A DNA stretch of 64,000 nt, taken from the NCBI GenBank assembly GCA_037893245.1, contig JBAIAA010000508.1:1-64000 (forward strand). Reading direction: 5' to 3'. The number at the start of each line of letters is the position of its first letter. The stretch's first letter is position 1. The translations under genes and the position numbers were made by a program. This DNA is from Crossaster papposus. Its lineage: Eukaryota; Echinodermata; Asteroidea; Velatida; Solasteridae. The notes under the pieces are model-generated. The model was given only the letters and a program-made list of their open reading frames with translations. It did no database searches and was not told the DNA's origin. Of this stretch, positions 1 through 11,095 are shown piece by piece.

Positions 1-61
1 GGCCCTAATTTGTAAACTCCTAAGCCACGGACACACGTGGTCACTTCCGGAATAGTTTTAT

Positions 62-690
62 TGTGATCTTTGACCCTCAAAACATGGGTCTAGACCACTG
101 ACCTCTATACATGGACAGATCATCATTGTTCTATTTTGAAGTCGGCATGCGGAGAAGTGCAACATGGCGGACCCACGACGTCACTCTGTGAGCCAATGAA
201 ATGTCTAGGTGTTGGTACGATACGTATTACGTAATGTTTATAAATACAAAACGTACAGAGTAAATCCACTAACCTCTACACCTGGGCCCAATTTCACGGC
301 GCTGCTTAACAGTTAGCGGAAAAGTTGTGCTTACTTAAGCAGAAAAATTTGCTAACCTTAAGCGCTATTTCACGGCTTTTTTGTGCTAACGTTGGCGCGC
401 GCATGGAGATTCTATTGTTACGTCACTGATTTAAGCAAATTTTCCCGCTAAGTTAAGCGTGCCTTTTGCTGTGCTTACTGCTTACGGTCTTCGTGAAATA
501 GACGGAGGCTCGGTTAGCAGAAAATCGTGTGCTTAGCAGCGCCGTGAAATTGGGCCCTGGACATTTCATTGGCTCACAGCAGTGACGTCTCGGGTCCGCC
601 ATGTTGCACTTCCAGTTCGCGCCGACTTCAAGTGTTAGCACAGCAGAATATGGACAATGATCCGTCCAGGTGTAGAGGTCAGTGGTCTAG
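62..690. mobile_element. Inverted-repeat element, outer arms
   Basis: Two imperfect arms face each other. The left arm, about 75-212, contains AACATGGCGGACC, then GTGAGCCAATGAAATGTC. The right arm, about 556-690, is its reverse complement (GACATTTCATTGGCTCAC, GGTCCGCCATGTTGCACTT, GGTCAGTGGTCTAGAC). The space between is taken up by a second, unrelated miniature element. No convincing open frame is present. This reads as a non-autonomous foldback element hit by a later insertion; its superfamily is unknown. Confidence 0.6.
285..557. mobile_element. Miniature inverted-repeat element with GGGCCCAATTTCACGG termini
   Basis: The left end starts GGGCCCAATTTCACGGCGCT and the right end finishes with its reverse complement, about 270 bp apart. 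The inside repeats variants of GTGCTTA and TAAGCA. It lies between the arms of the surrounding inverted repeat, so it is the younger insertion. It has no coding capacity and the target duplication is not clear. Confidence 0.7.
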
Positions 691-1284
691 ACACCTTTAT
701 TCAGTCAACTGCAATATTGGCCGAGATATAGTGAAACATAGATTTATTGACAATGGCGGCACTAATTTGCATAAAAATGATACGTGGATTTTTTAAAATT
801 TGTTTACATGGCAAATCGTTTTCTACGCATTTTTTTCTGACCCAGAGACACCAATTAGAAATTGATTTCCGAGGGTGCACGATACCCCCTCCTTCCCACT
901 AAACTGTCTGCAGTATTATACACTTTGCGGGAAGAGTATAATAGCCCCCTCTCTTGGTGTACTTTGTGCAACTAAACGAGGATCACCGGGATCGGAACAA
1001 ACGATAAACCCAGTCTTAACCAAAGACCGTAGACAGAGCGCCGCAACACCTTGCGATCTCAAGCTCTACAACATACAACCCAAGTACAACATACATTTGT
1101 ACACGGAGCATTGTCAGGGCATTTTGATTATTCCCATTGGTTAAATTGTACATCCAGCACACAAGAGGGCGTCCGCTTCTTATACTCGCAATAAAATTAA
1201 ATCAATAGCGTTTCATTGTGTTGAATATATTTAGCGGTGTCTTTTGCTTTTTATTTTCCCGATTATTTGATTGGGTATTCGTTA

Positions 1285-2080
1285 TGCTAGGTTCCCACTA
1301 TCACGATTCGCGCCACGATTAAAATCGTGGTGATCCTATCAGATTTTATCAGATCGAGGTCAGTCGTGGCAGTCGTGTTGATCGAAGAAAATGTTTAGAC
1401 GGAGTTCAAACATTTTCTACGATCAACACGATTAATTTTCAATCGTGATCATCGCATCAGATTGTAATAGATCGTAACAAAGCGCGACAGATCGCATCTA
1501 ATCATGCTTCCAAATCGTGGTGATCGGGATCAACCTTGGACAAGACAAACACCACCTCTGTTGAGATGCGCTGCGATCTGATTGTGGGTTGTAGTCTTCA
1601 CTCTGTAGAAGTTCCTGAAACAATGAAGTCCATGGTCAGGTGGGCTGTATATTTACCCGTCGGGGTTCAATCGTGGCTCATATCGTGATCACTCTCAAGC
1701 CAGATCGTGAAAGATATCACGACCACAATCGTATCTGATCGCAACAGAGCGCATCGGTTCGTGATGATCGTATCTGCACGTACCAGATCGTCCCAAATCG
1801 GGGACCCCGATCGTGCTGATCGTGTCAGATCGGGACCCAATCGTGGACTCAATCGGAAAAATCCGTTCGGAACGTATCTGATCGTATTTGAACAGGAGAC
1901 CAGATCGTGACACCTGAAATTGACCAATCGTGACTATATCGCATCCAAGCGAACCAAATCGTACCAGAACGTATCCAAACGTGAAATTTCAGAAAACGAA
2001 ACAAAGTAACATTCCACGATCAGCTACGAATGGCCAATCGTGGCGTTCGTAACGGATCGCACGACATTGGAAACCTAGCA
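1285..2080 (+). mobile_element. PIF/Harbinger-like non-autonomous element, GATCG family, copy 1
   Basis: It starts TGCTAGGTTCC and ends GGAAACCTAGCA, and is flanked on both sides by TTA, a 3-bp target duplication typical of PIF/Harbinger. The matching places in duplication units 2 and 3 lack it, giving an empty-site comparison. The inside is packed with CGATC, ATCGTG and CACGAT in both orientations. Frames of 60-90 codons here come from the repeats and are not genes. Other copies lie at 32589-34013 and, inverted, at 42351-43216. Confidence 0.82.
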
Positions 2081-2354
2081 TTAGTAAAATTACTCGCATC
2101 TTTCCTTCCATTGCTCTCTGGGTCAACTATACAGTAAACTACATCTTGCCAAAAAATGAGGGAAAAATAGGTGGACCACTAATAAAGGAATGGTGCCCAT
2201 AGACGCAAATGCAATTAGTAGCAGAAACAAAAGTACAATTTTATGTTAAAAAGTCTTTACAAAAACACACGAACTAACTTTTCACAGTTAGGAAAAGCAA
2301 ACAACTTGCATTAAGATTATGTTTGTAGCAAAACTTTAATAAGGCAATAAATAA

Positions 2355-2453
2355 TGTGGTTGACTGGTTTCAAAACCAGCTCATGGGCGCGCCTGCCCGA
2401 GCAGGCCCATGAGCTGGTTTTAAACATAATTGTTTAATTCCGGCCAACCACAT
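2355..2453. mobile_element. Short foldback element, GTGGTTGACTGG termini
   Basis: The outer ends ATGTGGTTGACTGG and CCGGCCAACCACAT are inverted. Inside, AACCAGCTCATGGG and CCCATGAGCTGGTT form a second dyad around a GC-rich centre. Diverged versions sit at the same place in the other units (about 22498-22576 and 52857-52972), so it was present before the duplication. Confidence 0.55.
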
Positions 2454-2463
2454 TTTTATTCCC

Positions 2464-2769
2464 ATTCATAAATACCTTTTCGGTAAGAAATATAACTTTG
2501 GTCCAAAAGTCAAAACACATCAGGTGCAGTTGTGGCAATTGCGTTGTTAAACCATAAAACTGACTCACTGGAAAGTATTGCTATGTATTGTGCATGTATT
2601 GTGAATAAAGCGGTAAAAGACACGGGATTTCAAAGAAGTCCAAATTTCATGCACACTGAAAAAGTTTTTAAAACTTGCCAGCCATGTCTTTGTCATCCGT
2701 TTAAAACCAGCCACGTGACGGGGACTCGACCAATGGTAATGGGTAAGCTGTCTCAGGTATTTATGAATG
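2464..2769. mobile_element. Miniature inverted-repeat element, CATTCATAAATACC termini
   Basis: It begins CATTCATAAATACC and ends GGTATTTATGAATG, an exact inverted pair about 300 bp apart. It is non-coding. Matching copies occur in units 2 and 3 near 22585-22866 and 52980-53282, so it is ancestral to the duplication. The short frames here are incidental. Confidence 0.55.
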
Positions 2770-3365
2770 CAAGGTATATGTTGCAATATTAACACTAAAT
2801 TATTATTTGATCACTCGAATTAAATCTGATTTCAAAATGTCTGCTATATACAGGTCTGTGTAGTTTACTATACATTGTACACTTCAACATGTCCATGTAT
2901 GGGGTGAATGCTAAAAATGTTCCAAATTGTGATACCCATTTTATTTGCACCATATGTTAACTAAAAGTCGTTTAAAATATAACAAATGCCAACAAACGAT
3001 GTCGTTTGTCAAAAGTCAAGAATTTGTATGCGTAATGTGTTCCATCATTATAATTTTTTATTACTGTACATGTACATGTACATATATTAAACAAACGTGC
3101 AGTTTTACAGTTTGACAACATCGTGTTTTGAATCTACACCCTTGAAATTGTCTGTATGCTAAATTCATGTGGTGCATTGGTACGGTGGGGATCACGGAAT
3201 TCATAAAAAATAGGAGGATTTTAGCAATCATCCCATGGTCTCAGTAGTTGTATAGGTAATCAGGTTAACTTGTTATAAAAATGAACCTGTGCATTTCTTT
3301 AATTTCATGTGTCTGTTATTTTGATCACTAATTGCATAAATTTGTAAATCTGTGTGGGTAAATGT

Positions 3366-5201
3366 CTACACCAAGTGATATAAGGACAAACTACGTGAGT
3401 ATACCTGTGCAATTGCAAATTTATGTGCAGGTGTGTATGTGATAATAGAAGAAGTAAAACCTCCGGATAGATTTAGTGCCCATGACTCAATTTTCTTGCC
3501 ATCTGCACTGAAATGGTTAATATGAGAAAGGGCAATCAAGTAAATATCACCTGCATCATCACAACACAGCCCTGTAGAACTCCCGCATCTTTGTTCAAAC
3601 AGTTTATTGCCATGTAAGTCTACAGCTATCAGCAAATCTTCATCACAGCTGATGTAAATAAGCCGCTTGATGCTGAAGACGAGATGTGTCTTAATCTTTG
3701 GAGCAGGCAGTGTTCTGAGGAGGGAACCGTCCGGGTTGTGTAGAGATATCTGTTCCTTGTCCGGGTAACCCACCGCGATAAGATTGCTGCTGTCCACTGC
3801 CAGGCACGTCGGCGTGCCATCGACTCCGGCCTCTTTACCCGGTAAAAACTGATAAAGGAGCTGGTATTCCTTGTTGAAGACCTTGACTGCCGGGTTGTCC
3901 AGGATCAGAAGTTGATCGTCCTTGTTGATGACTAGAGCTGTCGGTTTCTGTATGCCGTCAGGGTCAAGGGGTTTGAAATACTTTGTAGAAATAACTTTCC
4001 CCTCTGGATCCACTGTACACAGTCTATTATTATCACATATCCCAACCATTTCACTTCTAGAGAATACCGCTAGATGGGATGGATTGTACATCCATGATAA
4101 CAATTTCTCCTTCTCCCACTTCTCCACCAGGAGCAGAGTCCCCAGCTGCCCTTCCTCTTCACTCTCCTTAAAGCCAAGGAATGACTTCTTATGACTGATC
4201 TCCAAACTCTTGTGCACCTCCACCTGCTCATTCAAATCTCGCAGCATTTTCTTCTTGGACTCCAAGATCTCGTAGCAAGTTGCCGTAGTCATCACTTCAT
4301 TCACTTTACTCAGAGTCTGCTGTGGTGTTGCTGCGTATGCAAACTCTGTATCTCGCTTAGCAGCAATGTCTCTGGCCTCTTTTTTGAGTTGTTTTTCTTT
4401 CTCTCTGATTTTGGCAATTTCCTTTTCGGCTTTCTGGGCAATTTGGTTGTACGTTTTCGCCAGCATCTTGTCAAGTCTGTAACGTGAATGATCTATTGAA
4501 ACAGGGTTTGCAGAAATGAAACCTTCAATGTACTTTTGTGTTTTAGATACAGACTCATTAACTTCTTGTTTACATCTGCTGACTGCCTGGTCAATGCTGA
4601 AGTGAGAATGCATGGATTCCTTGTGATCAACGTCGGTGCATTCGTTGCAGATGAGGACTTCACACAAGTCGCAATACAGGCAGATTTCTTGATCTGGATG
4701 TTTTAGGCACTTGGGAACTTTCTTGGGTTTGGTGTCCTCTGTTTTTTCTTGGGACTCATCATGAAGCTCTTCCAAAGCCACAATCCTGTGACCCTTCAAA
4801 ACTGCCATTCGAGTGTGTGCCTTCTGGCAATCTTTGCAGAGATAATGCTTGCAATCCACACATCGAGATATGGCTTCATTTTCCTCATCGCATGCCTGAC
4901 ACATGACTTTTAACCCCCGACCTTCAGCTTTCTCCTGCTGGTCGACAACCGTTGATCCTCCAGGCAGCACGTCCACGCCAGCTTCAGTCAGGGCAGTCTC
5001 CCTGCGACACAACGGACAGACGATATTCTTGACGTCCTTATTCTGTGTCAGTTTGAGTTCTTGCAGACATTTCAGGCAGAAGCTGTGCGAGCAGTCTAGC
5101 ATCCTAGGATCCTTGTACCCGGTGTAACAGATTGGACATTCTTGAAGTTCCTTCAGAGTCTCAGCATCCGGGACCAATTGGTCAGTCACACCCTCTGCCA
5201 T
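3366..5201 (-). CDS. TRIM-family E3 ubiquitin ligase with C-terminal beta-propeller, copy 1 (intact)
   Basis: This encodes 611 residues in one coding exon. Counting from MAEGVTDQ, the RING finger is C22-C25-C37-H39-C42-C45-C62-C65 (C3HC4, ubiquitin transfer through an E2). B-box 1 is C101/C104/C114/C117/C122/C125/H129/H138. B-box 2 starts at C165/H168 and runs to about residue 200. A charged coiled coil covers roughly 200-335, and a repeated beta-rich region resembling an NHL/TolB-type propeller fills about 345-611. By family knowledge this is a cytoplasmic RING E3 whose propeller binds substrate or RNA. The start is the first ATG; the open frame extends upstream only into intron sequence. 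It is the only intact one of three copies, and its exact partner is unknown. Confidence 0.92.
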   Translation of the reverse strand: MAEGVTDQLVPDAETLKELQECPICYTGYKDPRMLDCSHSFCLKCLQELKLTQNKDVKNIVCPLCRRETALTEAGVDVLPGGSTVVDQQEKAEGRGLKVMCQACDEENEAISRCVDCKHYLCKDCQKAHTRMAVLKGHRIVALEELHDESQEKTEDTKPKKVPKCLKHPDQEICLYCDLCEVLICNECTDVDHKESMHSHFSIDQAVSRCKQEVNESVSKTQKYIEGFISANPVSIDHSRYRLDKMLAKTYNQIAQKAEKEIAKIREKEKQLKKEARDIAAKRDTEFAYAATPQQTLSKVNEVMTTATCYEILESKKKMLRDLNEQVEVHKSLEISHKKSFLGFKESEEEGQLGTLLLVEKWEKEKLLSWMYNPSHLAVFSRSEMVGICDNNRLCTVDPEGKVISTKYFKPLDPDGIQKPTALVINKDDQLLILDNPAVKVFNKEYQLLYQFLPGKEAGVDGTPTCLAVDSSNLIAVGYPDKEQISLHNPDGSLLRTLPAPKIKTHLVFSIKRLIYISCDEDLLIAVDLHGNKLFEQRCGSSTGLCCDDAGDIYLIALSHINHFSADGKKIESWALNLSGGFTSSIITYTPAHKFAIAQVYSRSLSLYHLV

Positions 5202-5220
5202 TTTGCTCAGTCGTACTGCT

Positions 5221-5242
5221 CTAGAAGATAAATAATAAAACA
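5221..5242 (-). other. 3' splice site before the TRIM coding exon
   Basis: On the minus strand the sequence reads TTTATTATTTATCTTCTAG followed by AGCAGT, a pyrimidine-rich tract ending in AG, about 20 bases before the ATG. The same site is kept in copy 2 (near 25355) and copy 3 (near 57145). It implies at least one 5' untranslated exon further upstream that I could not locate. Confidence 0.65.
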
Positions 5243-5372
5243 AAATAAATTTACTTGGGTGAACTGCATATTAATTAACCGCAGTGATAGTTACAGCAGT
5301 CAGCGATGTAATTCTTCAACATGCCCAGCTTAACATTGACAATATTCTGAGCCTTTTAACCTGACTATTTTT

Positions 5373-5421
5373 GCCATGCTACTGTAAATTATAATTTTGT
5401 AATTTACAGTAGCATGGCAAG
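5373..5421. repeat. Near-perfect hairpin
   Basis: TGCCATGCTACTGTAAATTA and its reverse complement TAATTTACAGTAGCATGGCA lie almost back to back. The corresponding place in unit 3 (about 57295-57340) has only one full arm and a shortened second arm, so the hairpin has decayed in one copy. Confidence 0.7.
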
Positions 5422-5573
5422 TCTCCCCTGCATGAACTGTTAAACAACTGTGCACGTCAATTACGGGGCAGTCTTCGTGGAAAGGGTAATAAATTAGTCT
5501 GGAAACTGTAACTACAAGTATGTTTATTGTGGAATTCAATTAGATGTAAAGAGAAAGACAAACGGTTGTCGGT

Positions 5574-6632
5574 CACTTCGCCCCATTGCCACGTACTTCG
5601 CCCCATTGCCACGTACTTCATTACAACTTAGGCCTATTTTTTTTAAATTTCATTCGAAATTCGTTGGAATATTATTTAAATTCCTTTAAATAAGGACATT
5701 TCCTTAAAAGTGGAATAGATAGGGACAGTGGGAATCGTGTTAATCCATTCACGCGCGTCACTAATTACCGTAGATGACGAGACATTTAGGCAAAGTATAA
5801 TTATGCATAACTCGCTAGCTTTACGGTTGACCTGACCATGCAGTCGGTTGACAGACATGACATTGACAGGCAACGCCAGATTCGCAACAATTGGTCTTCG
5901 TCGCTACACAACAGGCACAAAGGGATGCCAACTTCTGAACCTTCCAGTTGGCGCTCGCGTCTGTGGAGGATGCTGAGCCGCTGGCATGGCCCATTGAAAG
6001 GGGATCTGATCAGTCCAGTGTGTTGCTTTGGTATAGTATAATGGGTGATGATTCAAAAAAGTCTTGTTGGGACTAGCAAAAAACCAGTATTAAATAAATA
6101 TTTAATATATAAAAGGTTGGGTCGAGGAGCATTTCCATATTTGCATGAAGTCCTCAATTTGATTTGTTGTTAATACTCGTACTTGGGGCCAATGATGTAA
6201 TGCCGCACTGTACAAATTACTGAAGTGTTAGGCAAGGTGTATACATTGTAGTTGGATTTTTCTCTTCGTGAAAACTGAAAAGACTATTTGGGTAAATTTT
6301 TCCTGGATTAATTCCTATGCATGATCTCGATTATTTTTATCTGATTTTTTGAAAATACCTTTTTCAAGATAAATACCCAAATAGGGCTTTTCAAGAAAGC
6401 TATACATAACCTGTCAATCACTCAATCATTTTTTAAAACTTTATGCAAACCAGCGCTAATAAAGTTGCACTGGGTGCTATGACGCGCAGCTCCACATAAC
6501 TGTCGGCTTCCTATGATCAGTCCGACAAACGGGGGTGAAAGATGATGAACCAATTACCCATCAGATCAAAATACTGACAGAGAATACAATAAAGTCGCTT
6601 ATTTGGTCAATGAGGTTGCTACCGTGAGAGAA

Positions 6633-6669
<37 letters not shown>

Positions 6670-7318
6670 CTGCATTTGCATGAATTTAATAGTACTTTGT
6701 GTGTCCGATGGTGTTAAATTAGATTTTCACATGTTTCTAAGATGTTTTAGATGTAGGCTAGGCCTATGTCATGTTAGACTTGAAGAATATTCAGAACATA
6801 AAAAGATTGAACTTTTTAAAGACACATCCATAGACCGTTTTTATGCTTTACAGGGAGGCCTATGAGTTGACTTATAGGCCTTATGTGAGTTATGTCGATG
6901 ACTGAAAGAAATAATGGCACCCAATAAACGCAAAATCTTGAACTCAATTATGGAAAGGTTAAACTCCCACGAATTTGGCCGCAACAATTTCGTATGAAGT
7001 GGGAAAGTGATCCATAATAATGTTTTTTTTTTTTTTTTTTTTTTTTTTTGGGGGGAATACAGGGTTATAATTATATCTGTTGGCAAGATTTTCTCTTCTG
7101 CTCGTTAATCTTGAAGGGCTTTCGAATAAGGGAATGTTTAATCTGTCAATCAACCCATTATTCTTACTGATCATGAGGTGTTAAACGGGGTGATGACGCG
7201 CATCTTTGCAAAACTGTTCGGCTTCCTCTGATCAGTCCGCGATTAAAAGGGGTGAAAGATGATGAACAACCTGAATCAAAGCTCTGCAATGGGGCGAAGT
7301 GGCAATGGGGCGAAGTGT
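5574..7318. repeat. Inverted CACTTCGCCCCATTGCCAC repeats
   Basis: CACTTCGCCCCATTGCCAC is followed by a partial second copy at 5574-5610. The reverse complement, also doubled, lies at about 7288-7318. They may be the ends of an insertion or a dispersed satellite piece. Between about 5611 and 6320 I see no gene. Confidence 0.4.
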
Positions 7319-8345
7319 TGCCAAACGTATAATTAAAGGTGAGTGCGCGGAAATGGGATCGTGTGGATTTACTAGAGGGTCTGACCGATACTGAATTTTG
7401 CCTGTATCTCAGCGTGGCCACGGATGTAAATAAAATCATAGCTTTTTTGTTACAGCTAATACAAGCGATCAAATCTGATTCAAAACAGTTATTATTTCTG
7501 TAATGGATAGGCCTATAGGCTATTTATATTGCCTAAATGAAGCTTATTTAAATGCAATTGATTGCGCGTAGACAGCATACTAAGTTTTAGCTGTGATAGT
7601 CTCAAAACTTGTTTTTCTCTTTTTTATATGTATATCTTTAAAAAAATATTATTATTACTATCATTATCATCATCAGTATTGTTTTAAGTGGAATTGTTAA
7701 GAATCTGCTATGTTATTAATAGGGCAACGTAGTGAGTACATTTACCACAGGCCTAGAGTTAGGCGAACGTTTGGAAACTAAAATACGAATGTTGACTTTG
7801 CCATTTCTTTGGCATTCGCATCCTTCGCAAATCGTTCACGTGCCCCGCGAAAACCAACCTTAAGCATGCATAAAAACGGTTTATATGGATGTGTCTTTAA
7901 AAAGTTTGTGCTTTTTATGTTCTGAATATTCTCAGGTCTAACACGACATACTAAACGTCTTAGAAACCAACATGTATAAAATGTGAAAATCACATTTAAC
8001 ACCATCGGACATACAAATTACCAAAAAACGAACATGCATCCCCCCTTCTCCAAAAGTAGCAACCTCATTAGTCAAATTAGTCAAATTAGTCACTTTATTG
8101 TATTCACAGCTCTTGATCTGGGTTGCTGTTCCTCCATGGTTTTTGTAACAAAGAATGATGGAGTGATTGCGGCCAGATCCCCTATAGCTTCCTTGAAAAG
8201 CCCTATTGGGTTAGAAAGCAGTAAACAAAATCACATCAAATTATGCGATAAACTTGTCCCCCCGCGCTCCGAAAAACTCATAAAAACAAACATCAAAAGG
8301 TATTTTCTAAAACTCAGATAAAAATAATCGAGATTATGCAATCTT
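6320..8345. repeat. Large imperfect inverted repeat
   Basis: The left arm (about 6320-6870) and right arm (about 7850-8345) are reverse complements over some 500 bp. Shared blocks include TGATCTCGATTATTTTTATC against GATAAAAATAATCGAGATTA, AAGACACATCCATA against ATGGATGTGTCTTT, and GAGGTTGCTAC against GTAGCAACCTC. The spacer is about 1 kb with a T/G homopolymer at 7022-7055. A segment near 6470-6545 is also repeated directly at 7180-7265. I found no protein. It is probably a foldback element or an inverted duplication. Confidence 0.65.
6633..6669 (+). repeat. Poly-G run, 37 bases
   Basis: This is an unbroken run of 37 G. The matching place in the opposite arm of the inverted repeat, near 8041-8046, has only six C, so the run grew after the arms separated, or the arms differ by slippage. 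Length in the assembly should be treated as uncertain. Confidence 0.9.
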
Positions 8346-8386
8346 GAGGGAAAATGATACAAATTATAGAATTAAAAACACACGCA

Positions 8387-8903
8387 ACTCAAACCAGGGG
8401 GCGACTCAAACCAGGGGGCGACTCAAACCAGGGGGCGACTCAAACCAGGGGGCGACTCAAACCAGGGGGCGACTCAAACCAGGGGGCGACTCAAACCAGG
8501 GGGCGACTCAAACCAGGGGGCGACTCAAACCAGGGGGCGACTCAAACCAGGGGGCGACTCAAACCAGGGGGCGACTCAAACCAGGGGGCGACTCAAACCA
8601 GGGGGCGACTCAAACCAGGGGGCGACTCAAACCAGGGGGCGACTCAAACCAGGGGGCGACTCAAACCAGGGGGCGACTCAAACCAGGGGGCGACTCAAAC
8701 CAGGGGGCGACTCAAACCAGGGGGCGACTCAAACCAGGGGGCGACTCAAACCAGGGGGCGACTCAAACCAGGGGGCGACTCAAACCAGGGGGCGACTCAA
8801 ACCAGGGGGCGACTCAAACCAGGGGGCGACTCAAACCAGGGGGCGACTCAAACCAGGGGGCGACTCAAACCAGGGGGCGACTCAAACCAGGGGGCGACTC
8901 AGT
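8387..8903 (+). repeat. 17-bp minisatellite, about 30 copies
   Basis: The unit ACTCAAACCAGGGGGCG repeats about 30 times with almost no variation until the last partial unit. Because 17 is not a multiple of three, all frames read through and give a 17-residue peptide repeat; these frames are an artefact. The uniformity suggests recent expansion. Confidence 0.95.
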
Positions 8904-9750
8904 CTAGTCGGCCAGGGGGCGAGTCGGTAACAAACCATACAGATCCCATTCCAGAGTGTTTCACTCGGAAAGTTCAAACCATAGAGCAAGGAATACTGCT
9001 GGGCATGATGCATGTTAATCCTGTATTCAGTATTTAAATCGTGAGACTAGTAATTAATGGAACCTTTTCTGTAACTTGAAAGAAGGCCTACATGTACATA
9101 GGGGCCTACATCATGGTAAACTGTGTGTGATGACTAGTCGGCAGTTAACAAAAAAACCACAAATCATGAAAATTGTTGCCTACATTTCCTTAAACTACTT
9201 GCTTGCCCACGTTAATTATGCATAAACTTAATAATTAACAGAAACAAAATAATGCTGCAAATTACCCTTTTCTGTGTTGTATTTTTCTTCGAGGAACTTG
9301 CCACCACAGCTAGACCGTCGACTAGTGGACTTTGGTTGTTGTTGTTGTAGGGTTCTGTTGGCATGTACAGTACGTATGGCGGTCATAGCGCCCTGTGGGC
9401 CATTAGCAATAATATGTATCATCTCTAGTAAAGCGGGACAGTTCATCATGGTAATACCATTAGCCTCTGTCATGACCTTTCTAAAAGGTCAACGCGAGGA
9501 AAATTGTCAAAATGGCGGCGCTTACCAACAGCAACACGTGTGTCGTCGATGTCAGAACTTTATGGCTTACGACGAAGCTCTAAAGGCTGTGGTTATTTCG
9601 AAAGGATAAATCGTAGGCATAAGGCTAAATGTCATCCAAAACCGTAAAATTACGAAAGAGAAAGAAACAGCGACTGAAAAAATGGTCAGTTTGTGAAAGC
9701 GTGCTGCGCTATATACGTACGTGCGTAGCTAGCAGATGTCAGACAAGTCG
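8904..9750. other. Intergenic stretch without a supported gene
   Basis: The longest frames (9274-9609 plus and 9228-9473 minus) overlap each other and have no splice or domain support I trust. A plus-strand ATG in good context at 9511 runs only 22 codons. I see no clear repeat. Confidence 0.4.
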
Positions 9751-9931
9751 ACCGTTGAGACAACTCGCCCGTTGAGACAACTCGCCCGTTGGGACAACTC
9801 GACCTTTGGGACAACTCGACCTTTGGGACAACTCGACCTTTGGGACAACTCGACCTTTGGGACAACTCGACCTTTGGGACAACTCGACCTTTGGGACAAC
9901 TCGACCTTTGGGACAACTCGACCTTTGGGAG
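9751..9931 (+). repeat. 18-bp minisatellite, about 10 copies
   Basis: The unit GGGACAACTCGACCTTTG repeats head to tail. The first units are diverged (GTTGAGACAACTCGCCC) and the later ones are nearly identical. At 18 bp the frame is kept, so both strands stay open across it; I treat those frames as incidental. Confidence 0.9.
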
Positions 9932-9939
9932 AGCTATAG

Positions 9940-10690
9940 CTGTACTTCGACGTTTACATTGTTTATAAACAGTTAATGTTGGGCCGACTTTCCTCATGCA
10001 ATGTTGCCATACTTCTTTGTTGACAAACTGCAAATTCATTGTACCTTTACCATGTTAATGTTATTAATGCTTGCTATTTACCCTCTGTTAACAATTTAGG
10101 TGTAAGCTTAGTCCGAAAAAAACACCAAAACGGTGGCGTCCAGAAATTGTGCACACAATTGACCGAGTGCTCCCTAATTGGTCGTGGCGCAATTGAATAA
10201 TTCTTGAAAAATTCAAGTTTAATATTTACGAACTTCTTTTAATGTCAGGTTTCAGTCAATAAAAGGGTAAAATATTACTAGATTTCACAGGCGTCTGTAC
10301 ATTTAATGTGACAGTATTTAAAACTGATTTTTAAATTAACATTGCAGGATTAGGAATGTTGAGGTTTAACGTCCATATAGTAATTATGTGAACCAAGTGC
10401 TTGTGTGTAAAGCCCCAAATTTATATTTGATGTCAAAAAATAATTAAAAATACAAAAATAATATTGCTTGTACATGTATCAAGTTGTATGAATTGGCCCC
10501 AGAATTTGTTTACTGTATGGCATTCAAATATGGCTTTCAAATAAAGCTTCAGTTCAGTGCCACTGAATTTTTTGTTTTGTTTAAATGTTAATTGGGCCTA
10601 ACCGGTTTTCTAAGGAGCATAAATACACGGCGGGTCTTTTCAAGTGCAGGAAAGAAAATCTAGTTTTATGATTGGCCATTTTTTATTAAG
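9940..10690. other. Intergenic stretch, AT-rich
   Basis: No frame, RNA or clear repeat is supported here. It contains AT-rich single-copy-looking sequence only. Confidence 0.4.
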
Positions 10691-10763
10691 TATTTCCCCG
10701 CAATTCACTAAATATCTGTTGTCTTTCCTCCATGGTATAGCTACTTACGTTAGTCTTACGCGA

Positions 10764-10793
10764 GAGCTCGGAAGCCATATTGACAAATTTCCG
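10764..10793 (-). CDS. Possible first coding exon (weak)
   Basis: On the minus strand an ATG at 10793 opens MASELSRKTN, and the next bases are GTAAGT, a consensus 5' splice site. If unspliced the frame reads 21 more codons and stops. The upstream sequence is more GC-rich than its surroundings. I could not find a partner exon in the same phase, so this may be chance. Confidence 0.2.
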
Positions 10794-11095
10794 CAAAACG
10801 CCCTCTTCGGTTGATTTTACGGAGTGCAATAAAGGCCGCTCGAAAAGGAAAAAATAGAACAAAACAAAAATGAATGAGGCAAGGGGCAGGAGGTGCGCCA
10901 TTAATCTTCAGAGAAACAGTGCCACAGGGTCCCGCAAGGTCGACCGTTTCGCAGACAGGGCAGGGCACAAAGGCTCCCACCTGTTACTTGTTTCAGGACC
11001 GCATACCTCCGGTGACGAAATGTGACACTGTGTCCGTCCAATCACCAGCGCAGCTGTCCTCCCGTGATTCCTTGCCCATGCGCAATATTAAGAAA

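Larger units (their letters stand above)
690..5516 (-). repeat. Segmental duplication unit 1 (intact TRIM copy)
   Basis: This stretch matches, in order, 48241-57419 and (from about 1215) 22125-25510. Shared landmarks are GACACCTTTATTCAGTCAAC, a stretch containing AGAGGGCGTCC, TTTAGCGGTGTCTTTT, the TRIM coding exon, and the 5' flank with GTTACAGCAGTCAGC. Outside the TRIM exon and the insertions listed separately I see no gene; 690-1284 and 2770-3365 are plain non-coding flank. The unit differs from the others by a private insertion at 1285-2080. Confidence 0.8.

Noticed and set aside
1667..1927. Overlapping frames in the GATCG-family elements (also 32825-33856 and 42503-42948)
   Set aside because: They come from repeated ATCGTG/CGATC motifs and occur on both strands in different copies without conservation.
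5202..5243. Extended N-terminus of TRIM copy 1 (FYYLSSRAVRLSK)
   Set aside because: It starts at a non-ATG codon and lies across a conserved intron acceptor; the ATG at 5201 is the first real start. The same holds for copies 2 and 3.
8344..9037. Two long plus-strand frames with a 17-residue peptide repeat (NQGATQTRG...)
   Set aside because: They are produced by the 17-bp minisatellite, which keeps every frame open; no splice or start context supports translation.
9228..9473. Minus-strand 81-residue frame with LLEMIHIIANGPQGAMTAIR, faintly like part of a VHS domain
   Set aside because: The similarity is slight, no joining exon fits its phase, and an overlapping plus-strand frame is equally long.
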